Source: JAKPAM01 sp047605425 (GTDB taxonomy: Bacteria > Pseudomonadota > Gammaproteobacteria > Burkholderiales > Burkholderiaceae_E). Taken from it: a DNA stretch of 9,813 nucleotides. Made by a program: the position numbers and the translations under genes. The notes under the pieces were generated by a model. It was not told where the DNA came from, ran no database searches, and saw only the letters and a program-made list of their open reading frames with translations. Of the stretch, positions 1 through 8,446 are shown one piece after another; positions within the stretch are counted from its first letter, which is position 1, and every line of letters begins with the position of its first letter. The DNA lies in NCBI GenBank assembly GCA_047605425.1, contig JASGFT010000174.1, positions 1-9,813 on the forward strand. The letters are read 5' to 3'.

Positions 1-788
1 CGCGCCAGCGCGGCCAGGTAGTCGTCGTCGCGGGTGCCGCGCGGCAGCGGCAGGTTCAGGTTGAAGCCCAGGCCGTCGCCCTCGCCGGCCTCGTGCGCGT
101 GGCCGGTGAAGAACGGCGTGCAGAAGTGCGGGTCGCCGTGCAGCGAGACGGTCAGCACGTCCCGCCGGCGCCAGAAGATGCCCTGCGTACCGTTGCCGTG
201 GTGCACGTCGATGTCCAGGATCGCGACGCGCTCGTGCCGCCGGCGCAGGTGCTGGGCGGCGATCGCCGCGTTGTTCAGGTAGGTGAAGCCGTTGGCGCGG
301 TCGGCGTACGCATGGTGACCGGGCGGGCGGCACAGCGCGTAGGCGACGCGCTCGCCGTCCAGCACGAGCTGCGCGGCGTGCGTGGCCACGTGGGCCGACC
401 AGACCGCCGCCTGCCAGGTATGGCGGCCGACCGAGCAGGCCATGTCGCCCAGGTGGTAGCCGGCCTGGCCGACCAGGCTGTCCGGGTAGGAACACGGCTG
501 GCCCGGGAACGGATGAACGTTCGGGAGGACCTCGTCGGACGCGCCGTCGAGCTGCTGCCAGCGCTCCCACGCGGTTTCGAGGAAGCGCAGGTACTGCGGC
601 GTATGGATCGCCGCGCGCGGACCGGGACCGTGGTCTTCGGGCGCGACGATCTCGTGGCCCTGCGCGCGGGCGGCGTCCCGCAGCAGCGTCGCGCGCTCGG
701 GCTGCTCGTTGCTGCGCACGAAGCGGCCGCGGACGATGAACTGCTGCGGGTCGTGGCCGGCGTGCCGGTCGCTGTAGATGACTTTCAT
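1..788 (-). CDS. Acetylpolyamine amidohydrolase / histone deacetylase-family protein (3' end beyond window)
   Basis: A zinc-dependent deacetylase of the arginase/HDAC fold, closest in layout to acetylpolyamine amidohydrolase (AphA of Mycoplana), which removes acetyl groups from acetylated polyamines. The window holds 262 codons from the ATG, and family members are about 340 aa. Visible motifs are RPPGHH with the catalytic His pair at 158/159, followed by a GFTYLNN segment, and DIDVHHGNGT at 192-201, where Asp194 and His196 are the expected zinc ligands. SLHGDP follows at 216-220. The third zinc-ligand Asp and the catalytic Tyr lie beyond the left edge, so an intact active site cannot be confirmed. 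The start ATG (788-786) overlaps the stop TGA of the transporter gene upstream (ATGA), which implies translational coupling. The family call is firm. The exact substrate (acetylpolyamine, acetylated amino acid or other amide) is inferred. Confidence 0.93.
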   Translation of the reverse strand, partial: MKVIYSDRHAGHDPQQFIVRGRFVRSNEQPERATLLRDAARAQGHEIVAPEDHGPGPRAAIHTPQYLRFLETAWERWQQLDGASDEVLPNVHPFPGQPCSYPDSLVGQAGYHLGDMACSVGRHTWQAAVWSAHVATHAAQLVLDGERVAYALCRPPGHHAYADRANGFTYLNNAAIAAQHLRRRHERVAILDIDVHHGNGTQGIFWRRRDVLTVSLHGDPHFCTPFFTGHAHEAGEGDGLGFNLNLPLPRGTRDDDYLAALA

Positions 789-1705
789 CTCGGGCTTTCC
801 ATCGGTTTCAGTAGCGGCGCGGGCCGGCGGGCCCGCGCCAGGTAGATGCCGGCGACCGCGATCAGCACCATGCCGGCGAGCGCCGGCGCGTCCGGCGGCC
901 GCTGGAACCACAGCGTGCTGATCAGCACGGCCAGCAGAAGCTGCACGTAGTTCAGCGGCGCCAGCGTGGCCGCCGGAGCGCGGCCGAACGCGGCCAGCAG
1001 CAGCAGTTGCCCGCCGCCGCTGACGGCGCCGCCGGCGATCAGCACCGCCATCTCGGGCCAGGGCGGCAGATCGACATGCGGCATCCACAGCATCGGCAGG
1101 TTGGTGACGACCAGACAGGCCAGCGCCATGTGGGCGAACTGCACCGGCACCGCCACCAGGCCCGACAGCCGGCGCGTGAGCACCTGGAACAGCGCGTAGC
1201 AGACGGCCGACACCGCCATCAGCAGCGTGCCCGACAGCGGCAGATTGCCGCCCGGCCGCACGATGCATAGCATGCCGGCGAAGCCCAGCAGCACGGCCGT
1301 CCATTGCGCGCGGCTCACGCGCTCGCCGAGCAGCCAGGGCGACAGCGCGACCATGATCAGCGGCGCGGTGAAATAGATCGCCGTGGCCTCGGCCAGCGGC
1401 ATGACGACCAGCGCGGTCATGAAGCAGGTGGCGACGATGGCCAGCGCCAGGCTGCGCAGCGTCAGCAGCCTCTGGTGCGGCTGGCGCCACAGCCGCGGGT
1501 CGCCGTGGCGCAGCAGCAGCGCCAGCGCGATCGAGCAGATCGCGACGTAGCGCCCCAGGTTGACGATGGGCGGCGGATAGCGGGCCACCATCTGCTTGGC
1601 GAACGCGTCGTAGCTGGCGAACAGCACCAGCGCGCACAGGAACAGCGCGATGCCGGCGGCCGTACCGTCGCCGCGCGGCGAGGCTCGCACCGATCCGGCG
1701 CTCAT
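785..1705 (-). CDS. EamA/DMT-family inner-membrane transporter
   Basis: A 306-aa protein of the drug/metabolite transporter superfamily with two EamA repeats, roughly residues 17-150 and 160-295. It shows about ten hydrophobic helices, and the first repeat ends with the common RPGG-type turn before the second begins. It should sit in the inner membrane and export, or less often import, a small metabolite. Family members are usually 290-310 aa, so it looks full length. The start has no clear ribosome-binding site. It overlaps the stop of a possible 36-codon ORF by ATGA, which may explain how it is translated. Its own stop overlaps the deacetylase start in the same way, tying the two functions together. 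A role in moving the deacetylase's substrate or product is inference; DMT sequences alone do not reveal substrate. Confidence 0.9.
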   Translation of the reverse strand: MSAGSVRASPRGDGTAAGIALFLCALVLFASYDAFAKQMVARYPPPIVNLGRYVAICSIALALLLRHGDPRLWRQPHQRLLTLRSLALAIVATCFMTALVVMPLAEATAIYFTAPLIMVALSPWLLGERVSRAQWTAVLLGFAGMLCIVRPGGNLPLSGTLLMAVSAVCYALFQVLTRRLSGLVAVPVQFAHMALACLVVTNLPMLWMPHVDLPPWPEMAVLIAGGAVSGGGQLLLLAAFGRAPAATLAPLNYVQLLLAVLISTLWFQRPPDAPALAGMVLIAVAGIYLARARRPAPLLKPMESPR

Positions 1706-1812
1706 CGGGCGCGCGCCGGCAGGCCGCGGATCTCGCGCGGGCGGCTCTCGCGCGGAAACGACCGCGGGTCGCGCGGCAATCGCGATCGATCGTCGGAAAA
1801 CAAGGCCTGCAT
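1702..1812 (-). CDS. Possible 36-aa arginine-rich small ORF coupled to the DMT gene
   Basis: An unrecognised short ORF of 36 codons plus stop. It begins MQALFSDD and holds about ten arginines, with no membrane segment or signal peptide. It is preceded by a GGAG about nine bases before the ATG. Its stop TGA (1704-1702) overlaps the ATG of the DMT transporter (1705) as ATGA. About 30 of 36 third positions are G or C, in line with neighbouring genes but also with GC-rich non-coding DNA. It could be a real small protein, a translated leader feeding ribosomes to the transporter gene, or chance. The lack of any other ribosome-binding site for the transporter is the best argument for translation. 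Confidence 0.35.
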   Translation of the reverse strand: MQALFSDDRSRLPRDPRSFPRESRPREIRGLPARAR

Positions 1813-1898
1813 CCCCGTGCTCCGTGGCTCAGCGCGCCGTCTGCGACGCGAAATCGAACTCGACATCGAAACCGCCCATCGTACCCGCCAGCCGGGAC
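1813..1898. other. Intergenic stretch between dehydrogenase and small ORF
   Basis: Together with the small ORF this makes a 193-bp gap, much larger than the 2-61 bp gaps elsewhere in the run. On the minus strand it holds a 16-codon ORF (1829-1879, beginning MGGFDVEF) without a clear ribosome-binding site. No convincing -35/-10 pair or terminator hairpin was found. The dehydrogenase upstream ends about a dozen residues before the usual GhrA tail, so this stretch may hold decayed coding sequence of that gene. That is only a guess. Confidence 0.3.
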
Positions 1899-2810
1899 TC
1901 AGCCGCGGCTCAGTCGATCCAGATTGTCGCGGGTCTGCAGCGCGATGGCGTCGGGCTCGGTCCGCGTGGCGATGTGCGGCGTGACGGTGATGCGCGGGTG
2001 GCGCCAGAACGGATGGTCGGCGGGCAGCGGCTCGTCGACGAACGCGTCCAGCACCGCCGAGCCGATCTGTCCGCTGTCCAGCGCCGCCAACAGGTCCTGC
2101 GCGACCAGGTGGTCGCCGCGGCCGGCGTTGACGAGGCGGGCGCCGCGCGGAAGCCGCGCGAACAGCTCCGCGCCCAGGATGCCGCGCGTCTGCCCGGTCA
2201 ACGGCAGCAGGCAGACCAGCGTGTCGCAGCCGGCCAGGAACTCGGCGCGACCGGCGTCGCCGTGGAAGGCCTCGACACCGTCCGGCAGATCGTCCTTCGG
2301 GCCGCGGCTCCAGCCGCGCACGCGGTAGCCGATCGCGGCCAGCGCACGCGCCGCGGACCGGCCCAGCACGCCCAGGCCGGCGATGCCCACCCGGTGCCGG
2401 CCCGGCGGCTCGATCGGCGACTCCCGCCACAGCGCGCTGCGCTGGTTCGCCAGGTAGCCGCCCATGTGGCGCTGGCCGTGCACGACGGCCCAGCTCACGT
2501 AGGCGTTCATGCCGGCCGCCATGTCGGGGTCGACGATCCGGCACACCGGCACGTCGGGCAGCGACGGATCGCGCGTGATGTGATCGATACCCGCGCCGAC
2601 GGACTGCACCAGGCGCAGCCGCGGCATGCGCGCCAGCAGGCCGGCCGGCGGACGCCAGCAGACCACGGCGTCGATGCGGTCCAGCGCGTCCGTCTGCTGG
2701 ACTTCGGGATCGATCCGGCAGAACGACGCCTCGGGAAAACGCGCGCGGAAGGCCGGCAGCAGGTAGTCCATGGCGAGTTGCTCGGAGACCAGGGCGATGC
2801 AGGGTCTCAT
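1899..2810 (-). CDS. D-2-hydroxyacid dehydrogenase, GhrA-like (glyoxylate/hydroxypyruvate reductase A family)
   Basis: A 303-aa cytoplasmic NAD(P)H-dependent oxidoreductase that should interconvert a 2-oxo acid and a D-2-hydroxy acid. The nucleotide-binding Rossmann segment has GLGVLG at 145-150. The catalytic set of the family is present: Arg231 in NAGRGD, Glu260 in FVDEPLP and His279 in TPHIAT. The N-terminal substrate domain carries the VGAGIDHI segment near residues 71-78. The start ATG has a good GGGGAG site just upstream and lies 9 bp after the ABC ATPase stop, so the gene belongs to the transporter operon. The protein ends at RLSRG and lacks the VDRxxGY-type tail common in GhrA proteins, perhaps a natural variation or a late frameshift. 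Substrate is unknown. Acting on a 2-oxo acid derived from the imported compound would fit its position. Confidence 0.92.
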   Translation of the reverse strand: MRPCIALVSEQLAMDYLLPAFRARFPEASFCRIDPEVQQTDALDRIDAVVCWRPPAGLLARMPRLRLVQSVGAGIDHITRDPSLPDVPVCRIVDPDMAAGMNAYVSWAVVHGQRHMGGYLANQRSALWRESPIEPPGRHRVGIAGLGVLGRSAARALAAIGYRVRGWSRGPKDDLPDGVEAFHGDAGRAEFLAGCDTLVCLLPLTGQTRGILGAELFARLPRGARLVNAGRGDHLVAQDLLAALDSGQIGSAVLDAFVDEPLPADHPFWRHPRITVTPHIATRTEPDAIALQTRDNLDRLSRG

Positions 2811-2819
2811 GCGCTCCCC

Positions 2820-4457
<1,638 letters not shown>

Positions 4458-4459
4458 CT

Positions 4460-5302
4460 TCACTTGCCCTTCCCGTCGGCGCGCGCGTTGAGTCCGTCGT
4501 TCAGGCCTTCGCCGACCAGATTCAGCGCCAGCACCGTGAGCAGGATGGCCACGCCCGGGAACACCGCCATCCACCAGGCCTGGCGCAGCACCGTGCGCGC
4601 CGAGCCGACCATGTAGCCCCAGCTCATCTGGTTCGGGTCGCCCAGGCCGAGGAAGCTCAGGGACGATTCGAGCAGGATGGCCGTGGCCACCATGAGCGAG
4701 GCCATCACCACGATGGGCGAGGCCGCGTTGGGCAGGATCTGCGTGAGGATGATGCGCGGCGTGGACTGCCCGGCGAGCTGGGCCGCGGCCACGAAGTCGC
4801 GCTGGCGCAGCGTCAGGAACTCGCTGCGCACCAGCCGCGCCACCGGCGGCCAGGAGACGACCGCGATAGCCGCCACGATGGAGCCGACCGAGGGCTCGAA
4901 GATGGCCACCAGCACGATGGCCAGCGCGAAGCTGGGGACGGCCTGGAACAGCTCGGTGAAGCGCATCAGCGTGGCGTCGACCCAGCCGCCGAAGTAGCCC
5001 GAGACGGCGCCGATGGACACGCCGATCAGCAGCGAGACCACGGTGGAGACCACCCCGATCAGCAGCGAGACGCGGGCGCCGGCGACGATGCCCGAGAGGA
5101 TGTCGCGGCCCATGGTGTCGGTGCCCAGCGGCATGCCGGGCTCGGCCAGCGGCGCCGCGAAGGGCGTGCCGGCCATGTCCCAGGGGTTGTTCCGCGCGAC
5201 GAGGGGGCCGAACACCGTGACCAGCGCCACCAGCGCCAGCACGGCCAGGCCGAACACGGCGCCCTTGTTGCGGCAGAAGCGCCGCCAGAACTTGCTTTTC
5301 AT
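4460..5302 (-). CDS. Peptide/nickel-type ABC transporter permease, DppC-like
   Basis: A 280-aa inner-membrane permease, the second of the pair forming the translocation channel. It starts with a short basic N-terminus and a first helix near 15-37. The DppC hallmark GTDTMGRDILS lies at 60-70. The BPD_transp_1 domain follows, with the EAA-type ATPase-contact loop at about 169-197 (DFVAAAQLAG then PNAASP). LESSLSFLGLG at 211-221 is another family hallmark. Length is typical (about 275-300). The ATG lies 10 bp after the stop of the DppB-like gene, with a clear GAGGAG site, and the stop is 2 bp before the ATPase ATG, so all three are co-translated. Nothing looks broken. The family is certain; the substrate is not defined by this subunit. 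Confidence 0.95.
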   Translation of the reverse strand: MKSKFWRRFCRNKGAVFGLAVLALVALVTVFGPLVARNNPWDMAGTPFAAPLAEPGMPLGTDTMGRDILSGIVAGARVSLLIGVVSTVVSLLIGVSIGAVSGYFGGWVDATLMRFTELFQAVPSFALAIVLVAIFEPSVGSIVAAIAVVSWPPVARLVRSEFLTLRQRDFVAAAQLAGQSTPRIILTQILPNAASPIVVMASLMVATAILLESSLSFLGLGDPNQMSWGYMVGSARTVLRQAWWMAVFPGVAILLTVLALNLVGEGLNDGLNARADGKGK

Positions 5303-5312
5303 GAACGGCTCC

Positions 5313-6287
5313 TCAGCCCAGCTCGATGCGCGGATCGACCAGCGTGTAGACGAAATCGGTGATCAGGTTGAACAGCACCGCCATGGCCGCGGTGAACAGG
5401 AAGCAGCCCAGCAGCAGGTTGTAGTCGCGCTGCAGCAGCGCGTCGAACATGAGCCGGCCGATGCCCGGCCAGGCGAACACGGTCTCGGTCAGCACGGCGC
5501 CGCCGATCATGCCGCCGGCCTGGATGCCGGCCAGCGTGACCACCGGCAGCAGCGCGTTGCGCAGGATGTGCTTGCGCTGGATGCGGCCCGGCGCGACGCC
5601 CTTGGCGCGCGCGGTCTTGACGAAGTCCATCTGCGCGACCTCGAGCATCGACGCGCGCGTCATGCGCGCGTAGACGGCCATGTAGAACAGCGCCAGCGTC
5701 AGCGCGGGCAGGATCAGGTGCTTGCCGATGTCCAGCGCCTTGTCCAGGCCGGTCAGATCGGCGCCCACCGTGAAGTAGCCGAAGGCCGGCAGCAGGTCCA
5801 GTTGCACCGTGAACAGCAGCACGGCCATCATCGCCAGCCAGTACAGCGGCGTCGCGTAGAACACCAGCGCGACGACGGTGATGACGCTGTCGACCCACCG
5901 GCCGGCGTGGCGGCTGGCCAGCGCGCCCAGGCCGATGCCGAACGCCAGCGACAGCACGAAGGCCGTGCCCGTCAGCAGCAGCGTCGCCGGCAGCCGCTCC
6001 AGGATCAGATCGATGACCGGCTGCTGCTGCCGGTACGAGAAGCCCAGATCGAGCCGCAGCACGTGGCCCAGGTAGTTGGCCAGTTGCACGGGCAGCGGCT
6101 GGTCCAGACCGAACTGCTCGCGCAACTGCGCGACGAACTGCGGATCGGCGACGCCGGCCTCGCCGGCCATCACCGAGACGGGGTCGCCGGGGGCGGCCCG
6201 CACCAGCAGGAAGTTGACGGTGGCGATCACCAACAGGGCCAGCAGGCCCTGCAGCAGGCGCACGGACATGAATTGCAGTCGTTTCAT
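5313..6287 (-). CDS. Peptide/nickel-type ABC transporter permease, DppB-like
   Basis: A 324-aa inner-membrane permease with the N-terminal DppB/OppB extension (first helix at about 12-28, then RAAPGDPV at 30-37) and a periplasmic stretch with LDQPLPVQ. The core domain covers about 98-318. The EAA loop is at 221-248 (DFVKTARAKG then HILRNALLP), and the typical ETVFAWPGIGRL motif is at 268-279. It pairs with the DppC-like protein to form the pore. The ATG at 6287 has only a weak upstream site (GAG in the 61-bp gap). Met7 is a possible alternative start, although the basic MKRLQF leader fits the family. It lies 61 bp after the binding-protein stop, a gap holding a short GC hairpin, and 10 bp before the next permease. 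Confidence 0.95.
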   Translation of the reverse strand: MKRLQFMSVRLLQGLLALLVIATVNFLLVRAAPGDPVSVMAGEAGVADPQFVAQLREQFGLDQPLPVQLANYLGHVLRLDLGFSYRQQQPVIDLILERLPATLLLTGTAFVLSLAFGIGLGALASRHAGRWVDSVITVVALVFYATPLYWLAMMAVLLFTVQLDLLPAFGYFTVGADLTGLDKALDIGKHLILPALTLALFYMAVYARMTRASMLEVAQMDFVKTARAKGVAPGRIQRKHILRNALLPVVTLAGIQAGGMIGGAVLTETVFAWPGIGRLMFDALLQRDYNLLLGCFLFTAAMAVLFNLITDFVYTLVDPRIELG

Positions 6288-6304
6288 CGCGGGCTCGAGC
6301 TAAG

Positions 6305-6319
6305 GGAGGCGGCGCCTCC
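6305..6319. promoter_or_regulatory. GC-rich hairpin in the gap between binding-protein and permease genes
   Basis: GGAGGC and GCCTCC form a perfect 6-bp stem around a 3-base loop, in the 61-bp gap between the binding-protein stop and the first permease start. No T-run follows on the minus strand, so it is not a standard intrinsic terminator. In binding-protein operons such hairpins often protect or attenuate the message so that the periplasmic protein is made in excess over the membrane parts. That role here is inference, and a stem this short could also arise by chance in such GC-rich DNA. Confidence 0.4.
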
Positions 6320-6348
6320 GGGCGGCCGCGGTTCCGGGGCGCAACGGA

Positions 6349-7911
6349 TCAGGCCAGCTTGACCCGGCCCAGGCTGTCGTTCAGGCCGATGCCCGAGCTC
6401 ACGACGTTCTGGATCTTGCTGCGGTACAGCGTCGGGAAGTTGATCTCGTGCAGCCACGCGACCGGCACCTCGTCGACCAGCAGTTTCTGCACGTCCAGAT
6501 ACAGCGCACGGCGCCTGGCCGGATCGCCCTCGCGCGCGCCGGCCGCGAACAGCTCGTCGACCTTCGGATTCACGTAGCCGGCCACGTTGTTGAACGGCGA
6601 GCCCTTGGCGATGTTGTTGCTCGTGTAGTTGCGGCTCACGCCGAGAGCCGGATCGCCGTACTGGTAGACGTAGGTGAAGGCCAGATCGAAGTCCCATTCG
6701 TTGCAACGCTGGTTCCAGCCGGCGACGTCGGTGGCGACCATCTCGATCTTGATGCCCGCCTGCGACAGGTTCTGGCGCGCGATCTCGGCCTGGCGCTGCC
6801 AGGACTCGCCATAAGGCAGCGGCAGCAGGCGCAGCGTTTCGCCCTTGTAGCCCGACTCGGCCAGCAGCTTCTTGGCCTTGTTCAGGTCGCGCGGGTACTT
6901 GGTCACGTCATCGCTGGCATAAGCGATGTGGCTGTTGAACGGCCCGGTGGCCGGCTTGGCGAAGCCGTACCAGGCGATCTTGGCCATCGCCTCGCGGTCG
7001 ATCGCGGTCCACACGGCCTGGCGGAACCTCACGTCGTTCATCGGCGCGGTGCGGTGGTTGATCCATAGCCAGCTATGCGGCGCGAAGAACTCCCAACCCT
7101 TGGTCGTCACGGCCGCGCCCGGCAGCTTGGCCAGGCGGCTCACGTCGAAGTACTCGACCGTCCCGCCGGGCGCGATGTCGACCTTGCCCGACTCGAAGGC
7201 CGCGGCGCGCGCGGCGGCGTCCGGGATCACGTGGAAGTACACGCTCTCGACGCTGACGACGCCGGGCTCGTGATACCGCTCGTTGGCCACGAGCTGGATG
7301 TACGAGCCCTTGACCCACTCCTTGAACTTGAGCGGGCCGGTGCCGATCGGCGTGGCGTTGGCCGGGTTGGTCAGGAAGTCGGTGCCTTCGTACAGGTGCT
7401 TGGGCACCATCGGCATCGTGCCGTTCTCGAAGAGCCCGAGGAACGGGCCGAACGGCTGCTTGAGCTTGAATTCCACGGTCAGCGGACCGAGCGCCTTCAC
7501 CGATTCGATCTGCTCGAGGCTGGCGCGCAGGCGCGCGTGCGTCTTGCGCAGGAACACGTCGCACGAGAACACCACGTCGGCGGACGTGAACGGCTTGCCG
7601 TCGTGCCAGGTGACGCCCGGCTTGAGCTGGAACACATGGGTCCTGTTGTCCGGGCTCACGGTCCACGACGTGGCGAGCTGCGGATGCGGGTCGAGCTTCT
7701 CGTCGTAGCGCAGCAAGCCCTCGTAGATGTTGCCCGCGATGAGCTGCGTGGGGCCGTTCTGCACGATGCCCATCATCAGCCCAGGCGGCTCGGGCTGGAC
7801 CAGCACGTTGACGACGCCCTTCCTGGCCTGGGCCAGGCTGCGCAGGGGCACCCCGGCAATGGACAGGCCCAGGGCGGCGGAGCTGGCTTGGATCAGTTGA
7901 CGGCGTTTCAT
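6349..7911 (-). CDS. ABC transporter substrate-binding protein, family 5 (SBP_bac_5, peptide/opine/nickel class)
   Basis: A 520-aa periplasmic solute receptor that should capture the substrate and hand it to the two permeases. The N-terminus is an export signal: KRRQLIQ at 2-8, a hydrophobic stretch to about 23 and an AQA cleavage site ending near residue 29. The RRQLI pattern fits a Tat signal, though Sec export is possible. The mature part has the family 5 landmarks: NIYEGLLRYDEKL (61-73), PQLATSWTVSPD (77-88) and VTWHDGKPFTSADVVFS (100-116). Length is normal. ATG 7911 was chosen because it begins the signal peptide; the frame stays open 37 codons further upstream, but that extension would bury the signal. 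A GAAAGG lies about 11 bases upstream. It is first of the transporter genes and follows the 65-codon aldolase-like ORF by 49 bp. Peptide, glutathione-like or other amide substrates are all possible. Confidence 0.94.
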   Translation of the reverse strand: MKRRQLIQASSAALGLSIAGVPLRSLAQARKGVVNVLVQPEPPGLMMGIVQNGPTQLIAGNIYEGLLRYDEKLDPHPQLATSWTVSPDNRTHVFQLKPGVTWHDGKPFTSADVVFSCDVFLRKTHARLRASLEQIESVKALGPLTVEFKLKQPFGPFLGLFENGTMPMVPKHLYEGTDFLTNPANATPIGTGPLKFKEWVKGSYIQLVANERYHEPGVVSVESVYFHVIPDAAARAAAFESGKVDIAPGGTVEYFDVSRLAKLPGAAVTTKGWEFFAPHSWLWINHRTAPMNDVRFRQAVWTAIDREAMAKIAWYGFAKPATGPFNSHIAYASDDVTKYPRDLNKAKKLLAESGYKGETLRLLPLPYGESWQRQAEIARQNLSQAGIKIEMVATDVAGWNQRCNEWDFDLAFTYVYQYGDPALGVSRNYTSNNIAKGSPFNNVAGYVNPKVDELFAAGAREGDPARRRALYLDVQKLLVDEVPVAWLHEINFPTLYRSKIQNVVSSGIGLNDSLGRVKLA

Positions 7912-7960
7912 CGGCGCGTTGACCTTTCGAGGCGGAACGATGGAAGAAAGGGAATGGCAG
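7912..7960. other. 49-bp gap upstream of the binding-protein gene
   Basis: This short gap holds the ribosome-binding site GAAAGG for the binding-protein gene. No convincing sigma-70 promoter or hairpin was seen. The operon may therefore be transcribed from beyond the small ORF upstream, for instance from the sigma-54-like element at 8212-8227. Confidence 0.35.
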
Positions 7961-8158
7961 TCAGTCACGGAACGACGAGGGGACCGGCGGCTCCAGCCGC
8001 TGCAGCAGCGCCCGCCATTCACGCGCGTAGGGATCGTCGGGCGCGCAGGCCAGGCGGTTGGCGGCCGCCAGGTCCTCGCGGATCCGGCGCTCGGCCGGCG
8101 ACGGGGAGACGCGAGCGCCGGCCTCGGCGCCTCGGATGCTGCGTTCTGCGGTCTGCAC
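7961..8158 (-). pseudogene. 65-aa ORF, probable internally deleted class II aldolase/adducin-family remnant
   Basis: A short minus-strand ORF read from GTG 8158, preceded by a good GGAG site seven bases upstream; the open frame continues further upstream without a better start. ERRIREDLAAANRLA near residues 23-37 resembles the first helix of class II aldolase/adducin-type proteins. The ending YAREWRALLQRLE and SSFRD resembles the C-terminal tail of some members of the same family. The 200 or so residues that should lie between, including the metal-binding histidines, are absent. The simplest reading is an in-frame internal deletion that left the two ends joined. No enzymatic activity would be expected. 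The resemblance is from memory of the family; a genuine small protein of unknown function is the alternative. It lies 49 bp upstream of the transporter operon and probably shares its promoter. Confidence 0.4.
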
Positions 8159-8187
8159 GGGATCTCCGGTGGTGCGGTTCGAAATCT

Positions 8188-8200
8188 GTCGACGATCGAC
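8188..8200. repeat. Short inverted repeat upstream of the aldolase-like ORF
   Basis: GTCGA and TCGAC flank CGA, giving a 5-bp dyad just downstream (leftward) of the sigma-54-like element and about 30 bp before the GTG start. It could be a small operator half-site pair or a weak hairpin in the leader. It is short enough to be chance. Confidence 0.2.
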
Positions 8201-8211
8201 GGATCCGGTCA

Positions 8212-8227
8212 GGCACATTGCGTGCCA
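8212..8227 (-). promoter_or_regulatory. Candidate sigma-54 (-24/-12) promoter, also a GGCAC-N5-GTGCC dyad
   Basis: Read on the minus strand the element is TGGCACGCAATGTGCC. It matches the full TGGCACG of the sigma-54 -24 consensus, with correct spacing to a GTGC -12 box (consensus TTGC). The predicted transcript would start near 8200, about 40 bases before the GTG of the aldolase-like ORF, and run into the transporter operon. Nitrogen-compound uptake operons are often sigma-54 dependent, which would suit this gene set. The same bases form an inverted repeat, so it may instead be a repressor or activator operator. No upstream activator site was identified. The motif also sits at the decayed start of the plus-strand MFS remnant. 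Confidence 0.4.
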
Positions 8228-8446
8228 GCGCGAACCGGAGGCCTCGCTGCTCGGGCAGCGCTGCCGGGCGCTGTTCGAATGGGCGCGCAATCCCTACGTC
8301 CTACTGATCACGATCTACGTCTTCGCGCCGTACTTCTCCAGCGCGCTGGTCGGCGATCCGGTCGCCGGCCAGGCGCTGTGGGGCGATCTTTCGGGAATGA
8401 GCGGCGTCATCATCGCCATCCTCGCGCCTTTCCTCGGCGCGATCGA

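Noticed and set aside
93..845. Plus-strand open frame of 250 codons at the left end
   Set aside because: It lies opposite the deacetylase, whose catalytic motifs are read on the minus strand; the plus-strand product has no domain pattern.
1845..1900. TACGAT as a possible -10 box before the small ORF
   Set aside because: No acceptable -35 hexamer at 16-18 bp spacing was found, and such hexamers are common by chance.
4458..4574. 39-codon N-terminal extension of the fused ATPase
   Set aside because: It overlaps the DppC-like permease gene over most of its length and does not resemble ABC ATPase sequence.
5013..6362. Plus-strand open frame (449 codons) opposite the DppB-like permease
   Set aside because: Same antisense effect; the product is repetitive and Gln/Arg/His-rich, and the permease on the minus strand is clear.
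7912..8022. 37-codon N-terminal extension of the binding protein
   Set aside because: It would place the signal peptide inside the protein, and the ATG at 7911 begins a textbook basic-hydrophobic-AQA leader.
7075..8307. Plus-strand open frame (410 codons) opposite the binding-protein gene
   Set aside because: Antisense shadow of the family 5 binding protein; no recognisable domain.
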